Source: Candidatus Bipolaricaulota bacterium
Lineage (GTDB): Bacteria; Bipolaricaulota; Bipolaricaulia; UBA7950; UBA9294
Assembly: GCA_021159105.1 (NCBI GenBank)
Contig: JAGGSM010000200.1
Coordinates: 1-10,450 of the forward strand
Reading direction: 5' to 3'
Length of the DNA: 10,450 nt
Both the position numbers and the translations under genes were made by a program. A model generated the notes under the pieces. That model was not told the DNA's origin. It ran no database searches and was given only the letters and a program-made list of their open reading frames with translations. Below are positions 1 to 4,526 of this stretch, one piece after another (within the stretch, counting starts at the first letter, position 1; each line of letters opens with the position of its first letter).

Positions 1-1645
1 CGTAGGTGGTCGAGGAGGCATAGGCCCCGACATCGAACGGGGTCATGTCTGTGTCCGAGGAGTAGACGATGATCTTTTCGAGCGGAACACCGAGGACCTC
101 GGCCGCGATCTGACCAAGGATCGTGTCCGACCCGGTTCCCAGGTCGGTGGCACCGATGAGGAGGTTGAACGAGCCGTCCTCGTTCATCTTGATCGTCGCC
201 GCACCCATGTCGATCTCCGGGATCCCCGATCCCTGCATGTGTACCGACATCCCGAGACCGTGCACCCACGAGCCCTCGCGTATCCTCTTTCCGTGCTTCT
301 CCGCCCAGCCGATCCGCTGGGCACCGATATCGATGCATCTCTCCAGCTCGCAGCTGTCGATCACCTGCTCAACACCTTCGCGCCCCTCGCCAAGCTTGAC
401 GAATATCGGCGAGGTCTCGCCGGCCCTGATGTGATTCATCCGGCGCAGCTCAACCGGGTCGATCCCCAGCTTCTCCGCCAGCTCATCCATCGCCACCTCG
501 AGCGGGAAGTAGCCCTGGGTCGCGCCGTAGCCGCGATAGGCTCCGGGGACGGGGAGGTTCGTGTACACGGCCTTGCCGTAGAAGTGCACGTTTGGAGCCT
601 TGTTGTACAGAGGGAGCGTCTTCGATCCAGTATTGGAAAGGACGGTCAGCCCGTGGCTCCCGTAGGCGCCGGTGTTGGAGATGCCTTCCATCTCCAGGGC
701 GTTCAACACCCCGTCCTTCTTTGCTCCCAGCTTCACTCTAACGCGCATCGGGTGGCGCGTGCGTGAGGAGACGAACTCCTCCTCGCGCGTCATCTCAAGA
801 AGCGCCGGTCGGCGCGTGCGCAGGGTGATGAATGCGGCGACCACTTCCAGGATGATCTCCTGCTTCGTACCGAAGCCACCGCCGACCCGTGGTTTGATCA
901 CGCGGATCTGGTGCACAGGGATCCCTAGCGCGTAGGCGACGATCCGCCGCACGTGAAACGGAACCTGCGTGCTCGTGCGTAGCACAAGGCGATCGTCCGG
1001 TGCCAGGTAGCTCAACACAACATGCGGCTCGATCGGCGTATGCTGCGCGTACTGCGTCTCGCACGTCGTCTCCACGATCACGTCCGACTCGGCGAAGCCG
1101 CGCTCGACGTCACCGGCCAGGATGTTGATGTTGGCGACGATGTTACGCTTGGCGTCGTAGATTCCAGTGGAATCCTCCTCTGAATGGACCACGGGCGCCC
1201 CCTCGGCGAGGGCGTCGTCGATCGACAGGACCGCCGGCAGCTTCTCGTAGGTCACCTTGATCTTCCCAAGCGCTGCCTCCGCAATCTCCGGTGTGTCCGC
1301 GGCGACGGCGGCAACCCGATCACCGACGAAACGCACTTCCGTATCGAACATGCGCGTATCGTACGGGGACGGCTCCGGGAACCCCTGCCCAGCGGTGGTG
1401 TAGCGCGTGCTCGGCGTGTTCTTGTGCGTCAGCACCAGGGCGACGCCGGGCATCGCTTCCGCCTCACGTGTGTCGATGGAGACGATACGAGCGTGCGCGT
1501 GTGGACTGCGCAGGATCTTGACGTACAGGGTGCCGGGAAGGTCGATATCGGCCGTGAACAGTGGCTTTCCCGTGACCAGCCCGCGGCCGTCCACCTTCAT
1601 CTCGCTCTTGCCGACGGTGGCGAAATTCCGCTTCTTCTCTTCCAT
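1..1645 (-). CDS. Molybdenum hydroxylase, molybdopterin-binding large subunit (xanthine dehydrogenase family), partial
   Basis: Catalytic subunit of a xanthine dehydrogenase/aldehyde oxidase-family enzyme, which hydroxylates a substrate at a molybdenum centre and passes electrons to the 2Fe-2S and FAD subunits. The frame is open from ATG at 1645 to the window edge, 548 codons with no stop; the family is usually about 750-780 residues, so the C-terminal part with the active-site glutamate is missing. Visible motifs are VGKSEMKVDGRGLVTGKP near the start, GGGFGTK at about residues 255-261, AYRGYGATQG at about 369-378 (molybdenum-site loop), and GAYASSTTY at the cut end. The loop does not match the AYxCSFR of carbon monoxide dehydrogenase, so CO oxidation is unlikely. 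It resembles xanthine/purine or nicotinate-type hydroxylases, but the substrate cannot be read from sequence. Its ATG shares one base with the stop of the 2Fe-2S gene (TGATG), implying translational coupling. Likely cytoplasmic; no signal peptide is seen. Confidence 0.9.
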   Translation of the reverse strand, partial: MEEKKRNFATVGKSEMKVDGRGLVTGKPLFTADIDLPGTLYVKILRSPHAHARIVSIDTREAEAMPGVALVLTHKNTPSTRYTTAGQGFPEPSPYDTRMFDTEVRFVGDRVAAVAADTPEIAEAALGKIKVTYEKLPAVLSIDDALAEGAPVVHSEEDSTGIYDAKRNIVANINILAGDVERGFAESDVIVETTCETQYAQHTPIEPHVVLSYLAPDDRLVLRTSTQVPFHVRRIVAYALGIPVHQIRVIKPRVGGGFGTKQEIILEVVAAFITLRTRRPALLEMTREEEFVSSRTRHPMRVRVKLGAKKDGVLNALEMEGISNTGAYGSHGLTVLSNTGSKTLPLYNKAPNVHFYGKAVYTNLPVPGAYRGYGATQGYFPLEVAMDELAEKLGIDPVELRRMNHIRAGETSPIFVKLGEGREGVEQVIDSCELERCIDIGAQRIGWAEKHGKRIREGSWVHGLGMSVHMQGSGIPEIDMGAATIKMNEDGSFNLLIGATDLGTGSDTILGQIAAEVLGVPLEKIIVYSSDTDMTPFDVGAYASSTTY

Positions 1646-2124
1646 CACTTCGCCTCCCCTGCGATCTTCTTGGCCGCGGTCTTGACCGCCTTCACCTGCT
1701 TGACGTAACCGGTGCAGCGACAGAGGTTACCGGAGAGCGCCTCCTTTATCTCAAGCGCGCTCGGGTCAGGATTTCTGTTCAACAGGTCGTAGGTCGCCAT
1801 CTCCATCCCTGGAGTGCAGTAACCGCACTGCACCGCCCCTTCTTCGAGGAACGCCTCCTGGATCGGGTGGAGCTTGCCGTCCGTCTCCAGTCCCTCCGCC
1901 GTGAGGACGGTACCTCCGTCGGCCTTGGCGGCGAAGACGATGCACGATGTCACAGCCCGGCCGTTCAAAACGACCGTGCACGCACCGCAGTCGCCCGATT
2001 CGCACCCCTTCTTCACGCTCTTGTAGCCCTCGCCGCAGCAGTTCAAGGAGCGTCTCCCCGCGGGGCTCACTGCAAATTGACGTTTCTCCCCATTGACAGT
2101 CAGAGTGATATCGATCATCGTCAT
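1645..2124 (-). CDS. 2Fe-2S iron-sulfur subunit of molybdenum hydroxylase
   Basis: Electron-transfer subunit of 159 residues, normal family length. The plant-ferredoxin-type cluster is bound by C41, C46, C49 and C61 (KKGCESGDCGACT), and the second, helical-domain cluster by C100, C103, C135 and C137 (QCGYC, LCRCTGY). All eight ligands are present. Residues 24-32 (RRSLNCCGE) do not look like the family, where a helix of the type ETLLELLRxxGY is expected. The expected words are found one frame over at bases 2053-2033 (T-L-L-E-L-L-R). This suggests a 1-base and a 2-base deletion that together keep the frame, or two sequencing errors. The start ATG at 2124 overlaps the FAD gene stop as ATGA and has a purine-rich ribosome site, GGAAGGTGGAAGC, before it. 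A second in-frame ATG two codons later is possible. Family and role are secure; the state of residues 24-32 is not. Confidence 0.92.
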   Translation of the reverse strand: MTMIDITLTVNGEKRQFAVSPAGRRSLNCCGEGYKSVKKGCESGDCGACTVVLNGRAVTSCIVFAAKADGGTVLTAEGLETDGKLHPIQEAFLEEGAVQCGYCTPGMEMATYDLLNRNPDPSALEIKEALSGNLCRCTGYVKQVKAVKTAAKKIAGEAK

Positions 2125-2969
2125 GCTTCCACCTTCCCCGCGATCCCTTCCAGACAGCGCTTCACCCCAGCGTAGACCAGATCCTTGCGGTACTCGCCGC
2201 TTGCCCGCCGATCGTCCGCCGTCTTCGTGGTATCGCGTGCCACCCGCGCTGCCCTCTCGATCGTATCTGTGTTCAATGCCTCTCCACGCAGCACCCCTTC
2301 TGCTTGCGGCAACCGCTCACCGAGCCGCGGGGTCCCCCCAGCAGCGATGCGCACCTCGCTGCAGCGACCATCATCGATGTGTAGGTAGGCTGCGCAGTTC
2401 AACAGGGCGATGTCATAGGCCGTACGGCTGAACTTCTGGAACGCCGCGTAATCACCGGCGGTCGATGTGGGGATCGTTACGCTCGTTATGATCGAGTCGG
2501 CGAGCTCCTCGCGCGCAGCATACGCATCAGCCAGGCTCAAGGTTCGGTATTCCCCGTTGTAGAAGGTCACTTGCGCGTTGAGCACGAGGAAGAGAGGGAT
2601 CACATCCGACCACGAGTGCGCGCTTGCCAGCGTACCACCGATGGTTGCGATGTTGCGCAGCAGGGGCGATCCGACCTTGCGCATCATATCTACGATCACC
2701 CCGTCGCACACTCCAGCGACGGATCCATTCTCCAACACTTCGCTCAGCGTTGCTGTTGCGCCGATCACGATGCCATCCGGCCGTTCTTCAATCGAAGACA
2801 GGTTCATGGCACAGAGATCGATCAATGTCGTCACATCGCTTGGCAGGGTACGGGCGACATCTGCCCCCCCAGCGACGTAACGGGCGGACTTGCCGCCATC
2901 GCGCAACAGGGTTAGCGCCTCCTCCGGCGACGATGGCCGGAGATAGTTTGTAACTTGACTACGGGGCAC
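2121..2969 (-). CDS. FAD-binding subunit of molybdenum hydroxylase
   Basis: Middle subunit of the hydroxylase (XdhB/CoxM-like), taking electrons from the 2Fe-2S subunit to FAD and on to NAD or another acceptor. I chose the GTG at 2969: AAGGAGG lies 5 bases upstream, and the protein then begins VPRSQVTNYLRPSSPEEAL, matching the usual N-terminus of the family. The longer open frame up to 3074 has no family-like sequence. The product is 282 residues, close to the usual 280-290. FAD-contact motifs are AGGADV at 33-38 (usual AGGTDL) and RNIATIGGTLAS at about 105-116. No extra 4Fe-4S cysteine insertion, as in 4-hydroxybenzoyl-CoA reductase, is seen. The order FAD, 2Fe-2S, Mo matches coxMSL gene order, although the Mo subunit motif is not that of CO dehydrogenase. 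It is the first gene of the minus-strand operon. Confidence 0.9.
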   Translation of the reverse strand: MPRSQVTNYLRPSSPEEALTLLRDGGKSARYVAGGADVARTLPSDVTTLIDLCAMNLSSIEERPDGIVIGATATLSEVLENGSVAGVCDGVIVDMMRKVGSPLLRNIATIGGTLASAHSWSDVIPLFLVLNAQVTFYNGEYRTLSLADAYAAREELADSIITSVTIPTSTAGDYAAFQKFSRTAYDIALLNCAAYLHIDDGRCSEVRIAAGGTPRLGERLPQAEGVLRGEALNTDTIERAARVARDTTKTADDRRASGEYRKDLVYAGVKRCLEGIAGKVEA

Positions 2970-3031
2970 GGTTCCCTCCTTATCTAGCTTGCATGTTGCC
3001 GTAAGAGACTGTTCTAGACCGTTACTGCGAT

Positions 3032-3061
3032 ACTGTACACCGAAGGTGCACGGTAATTCAA
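3032..3061 (-). promoter_or_regulatory. Candidate promoter of the hydroxylase operon
   Basis: On the minus strand TTGAAT (3061-3056) and TACAGT (3037-3032) are separated by 18 bases. Each matches the sigma70 consensus at four of six positions. Transcription would start near 3025, about 55 bases before the GTG at 2969. The spacer holds an imperfect inverted repeat, listed separately, that could be an operator. This is a weak sequence match supported by position only. Confidence 0.35.
3035..3051. repeat. Imperfect inverted repeat in the divergent promoter region
   Basis: GTACACC and GGTGCAC flank a 3-base centre (GAA on the plus strand). All positions pair except one, which would be a G-T wobble as RNA. 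It lies inside the spacer of the candidate minus-strand promoter and overlaps its -10 element, a common place for a repressor site. No regulator gene is in the window, so this is positional inference only. Confidence 0.35.
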
Positions 3062-3097
3062 CTTCTGTCTGCAAAGTATCGTTCCAGACTGCCCTGT

Positions 3098-3107
3098 CTC
3101 AGCTGAG
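3098..3107. repeat. 10-base perfect palindrome in the divergent region
   Basis: CTCAGCTGAG is a perfect dyad lying between the candidate minus-strand -35 (3056-3061) and the candidate plus-strand -35 (3115-3120). It could be a protein-binding site for either promoter. A palindrome this short also occurs by chance, so the call is weak. Confidence 0.2.
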
Positions 3108-3114
3108 CTTCATG

Positions 3115-3144
3115 TTGCAGGTAGCTGCCTACGTATGCCATAAT
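3115..3144 (+). promoter_or_regulatory. Candidate promoter of the thioredoxin-fold/DUF1573 operon
   Basis: TTGCAG (3115-3120) and CATAAT (3139-3144) are 18 bases apart. The -10 matches the consensus at five of six positions and is preceded by TG one base upstream (3136-3137), forming an extended -10 that can make up for the poor -35. Transcription would start near 3151, leaving about 35 bases of leader before the TTG start. Confidence 0.45.
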
Positions 3145-3185
3145 AAGCATTGATCTCTGGGAGTCGTGAAAGAAGGTGAGTCAGC

Positions 3186-3464
3186 TTGAAGAAGATAGAG
3201 AGTTTTGGAGCGAGCTGCCCGATGGGGTGCCCAACATGCGCAACGCCGAACAATAGCATCTTGCAGGCGATCAGCGAGCTGGGCCTGGAAGCGCGCGTCG
3301 TTAATTCCAATGACATCGGCGAGGCGCAGGAGCGTGGAGTGACCCGATTACCAGCGATAGTCATAGACGGGAAGGTGAGATCACAGGGGAAGGCTCTGAG
3401 TGTGGAAGAGATAAAGGACATCTTGCGTCAAACAGAAGAAGAACCTACAGGAGGAGAAGAATGA
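3186..3464 (+). CDS. Small thioredoxin-fold (redox-active disulfide) protein
   Basis: A 92-residue protein resembling the Thioredoxin_3 family of minimal glutaredoxin/thioredoxin-like proteins. The probable redox pair is in CPTC (C15, C18), with an extra cysteine C11 in CPMGCPTC. The cis-proline expected opposite the active site is P56 in RLPAIVIDGKV, followed by the family ending GKALSVEEIKDIL. The start is TTG at 3186. AGGTGA sits 6 bases upstream, an in-frame stop lies at 3177-3179, and the next in-frame ATG (residue 13) would remove C11 and the first strand. No signal peptide is seen, so it should be cytoplasmic. Its TGA overlaps the next gene's ATG (ATGA), so the two are probably translated together. 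It may reduce a disulfide or bind metal; its partner is unknown. The tail is rich in glutamate (TEEEPTGGEE). Confidence 0.82.
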   Translation: MKKIESFGASCPMGCPTCATPNNSILQAISELGLEARVVNSNDIGEAQERGVTRLPAIVIDGKVRSQGKALSVEEIKDILRQTEEEPTGGEE

Positions 3465-4159
3465 AGAGAATCGTTGTAAGCCTTGCGCTACTACTGGTGT
3501 TGAGCACGGTGGCGGCACTTGCTGCACCGCAGATCACTGTGGATAGCAATATCTATGAATTCGGCACCGTGCTGGAAGGGGTGGTGGTGACGCACACCTT
3601 CGTCCTCACCAACGCGGGCGATCAGACACTCGCGATCAACAGCGTGCGAACGAGCTGCGGCTGCACAACGACTGATCTGGCAAAGAAGAGCCTCGTCCCG
3701 GGAGAGTCGGTGAATCTGAACGCCATATTCGACACCGTGGGCTACGGAGGCCGAACCGTCACAAAGATGATCTACGTGGAATCGAACGACCCAGCGACCC
3801 CGAAGCTTGTCCTGCAGCTGAAGGGAACCGTCAACAAAGCGCGGCAGTACAACATCGCATGTGGAGACCTGAACTACCTGTTCTACCTGCTAGTCGACCT
3901 GCGTGATCCCGATCTGTACGCGCAGTCGCACCTTCTCGGAGCGATAAACATCCCCTACGCCGAGCTGAGCGACTGGACGGATCGCCTTCCCACCGGTGTG
4001 CTGATCATCCTCTACGATCAAGACGGGAAGTTGAGCGATCAGGCAGCGCAGATGCTCAACAAGAACGGTTTCCCAGAGGCGAAGAGCCTCCTCGGTGGGC
4101 TTGATGAATGGAATCGCACATTCAAGGACAAGTTCATCATCACAGCAGACAACAGCTGA
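3461..4159 (+). CDS. Exported DUF1573 - rhodanese-like fusion protein with degenerate rhodanese site
   Basis: A 232-residue protein. Residues 1-22 form a Sec-type signal peptide (MKRIVV, a hydrophobic run, then a likely signal peptidase I site near ALAA-PQ). There is no lipobox cysteine, so it is probably periplasmic or secreted. Residues about 25-125 are a DUF1573 Ig-like domain with the hallmarks YEFGTV, FVLTNAGDQTL, TSCGCTT, PGESV, YVESNDPATPK and LKGTV. Residues about 126-225 are rhodanese-like: LLVDLRDPDLYAQSHLLGAINIPY, then LLGGLDEWNRTF near the end. The active-site loop, usually YCxxGxRS, reads YDQDGKLS here, so the catalytic cysteine is aspartate and sulfur transfer is unlikely. The domain may bind a partner instead. 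The start overlaps the thioredoxin-fold gene by four bases with AGGAGGAGAAG as ribosome site. Domain calls are by motif recognition; the physiological role is unknown. Confidence 0.85.
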   Translation: MKRIVVSLALLLVLSTVAALAAPQITVDSNIYEFGTVLEGVVVTHTFVLTNAGDQTLAINSVRTSCGCTTTDLAKKSLVPGESVNLNAIFDTVGYGGRTVTKMIYVESNDPATPKLVLQLKGTVNKARQYNIACGDLNYLFYLLVDLRDPDLYAQSHLLGAINIPYAELSDWTDRLPTGVLIILYDQDGKLSDQAAQMLNKNGFPEAKSLLGGLDEWNRTFKDKFIITADNS

Positions 4160-4187
4160 AAACTGCCTGCCCGTTTGAAGTATGCTG

Positions 4188-4222
4188 GAGCGCCGTGCAT
4201 CTCGTGCGGCGCTCAGTCTTTA
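4188..4222 (+). terminator. Probable intrinsic terminator of the thioredoxin-fold/DUF1573 operon
   Basis: GAGCGCCG (4188-4195) and CGGCGCTC (4207-4214) are perfect complements around an 11-base loop. The stem starts 28 bases after the DUF1573 stop and is followed by AGTCTTTA, only a modest T-rich tail. It would separate this operon from the ilv promoter downstream. The remaining bases 4223-4306 show nothing I can assign. Confidence 0.5.
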
Positions 4223-4306
4223 TCTGTTGCAGTGCCCCGTTCACCGACGCGATCGCCAGAGACGAGGGGTGCGTTATGCAAGCCGCATATCGGAAGATCG
4301 TTGCCC

Positions 4307-4335
4307 TTGACAAGCGAGCCAATTCGTGTTATGGT
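4307..4335 (+). promoter_or_regulatory. Promoter of the ilv-leu operon
   Basis: A perfect TTGACA -35 (4307-4312) is separated by 17 bases from TATGGT (4330-4335), which matches the -10 consensus at four of six positions. Transcription should start near 4342, just before the ribosome site of the leader peptide, giving a leader of about 185 bases before ilvB. It is the best promoter match I found in the window, and its position fits the attenuator that follows. Confidence 0.8.
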
Positions 4336-4364
4336 GCCGATAGATTATTGGAGGTTTTATTTTA

Positions 4365-4439
4365 GTGAAGAAGTTTAGTGTGGTTTCCGTCCTGCTGGTC
4401 CTGGTTATTACCCTGGTCATTATCGGGGGTGGGCCTTAG
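4365..4439 (+). CDS. ilv-leu operon leader peptide (24 codons)
   Basis: Short ORF from GTG 4365 to TAG 4437, with GGAGG at 4350-4354 ten bases upstream. Codons 6-20 read V V S V L L V L V I T L V I I. So 13 of 15 are branched-chain residues (6 Val, 4 Leu, 3 Ile), the two others being Ser and Thr. The peptide begins MKKFS and ends GGGP. In known ilv leaders the peptide is a sensor: ribosomes stall at these codons when charged Val, Leu or Ile tRNA is scarce. The codons V6-L10 overlap the 5' arm of an RNA stem described in the attenuator entry, and the stop lies just before the 3' arm, exactly as the mechanism needs. Alternative: a tiny membrane protein, since MKK plus a hydrophobic run also looks like a transmembrane segment. 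The RNA folding strongly favours a leader peptide. Confidence 0.88.
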   Translation: MKKFSVVSVLLVLVITLVIIGGGP

Positions 4440-4506
4440 CGGATTGGACGAAACCACCATAAAAATGCCTCAAAAGGGCCGTCCAACCGGGCGGCCCTTA
4501 TTTTTT
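4380..4506 (+). promoter_or_regulatory. Branched-chain amino acid transcription attenuator
   Basis: Three competing stems can be paired by hand. Stem 1:2 joins 4380-4392 (GTGGTTTCCGTCC, inside the leader peptide ORF) with 4446-4457 (GGACGAAACCAC): 12 pairs, one bulged C. Stem 2:3, the antiterminator, joins 4440-4450 (CGGATTGGACG) with 4480-4489 (CGTCCAACCG): 10 pairs, one bulged base. Stem 3:4, the terminator, joins 4474-4484 with 4489-4499. CCGTCC occurs in both segment 1 and segment 3, so both compete for the same GGACG. A ribosome stalled on Val/Leu codons 6-14 would cover segment 1, free segment 2 to pair with 3, and allow transcription into ilvB. A ribosome reaching the stop codon would cover segment 2 and let the terminator form. 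The mechanism follows the enteric ilv and his leaders; the pairings are seen directly, and the regulation is inferred. Confidence 0.85.
4474..4506 (+). terminator. Attenuator terminator before ilvB
   Basis: AAGGGCCGTCC (4474-4484) pairs with GGGCGGCCCTT (4489-4499) over 11 base pairs, one of them a T-G wobble, around an AACC loop. After one A come six Ts (4501-4506). This is a classic intrinsic terminator. It lies between the promoter and ilvB, 20 bases before the ilvB start, so it must be conditional for the operon to be expressed. Confidence 0.93.
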
Positions 4507-4526
4507 GCTTGCGTAAGGAGGAAGCA

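Noticed and set aside
239..766. Plus-strand open frames of up to 175 codons across 123-1708
   Set aside because: All lie opposite the large hydroxylase subunit, whose motifs run without a break in the minus frame.
2970..3074. N-terminal extension of the FAD subunit to 3074
   Set aside because: The 35 extra residues resemble nothing in the family, and the GTG at 2969 has AAGGAGG at good spacing.
4333..4380. Short ORF from ATG 4332 reading MVPIDYWRFYFSEEV
   Set aside because: Its start lies in the -10 element of the ilv promoter, it has no ribosome site, and it runs out of frame over the better-supported leader peptide.
4420..4506. T-box riboswitch, suggested by GGGTGGG near 4426-4433 before an ilv gene
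   Set aside because: The conserved T-box core continues as ACCGCG after GGGTGG, which is absent, and the leader of about 185 bases is filled by a leader peptide and attenuator stems.
4509..4526. TTG at 4509 as the start of ilvB
   Set aside because: It would put the AAGGAGG ribosome site inside the gene and start three bases after the terminator T run; ATG 4527 has ideal spacing and the family N-terminus.
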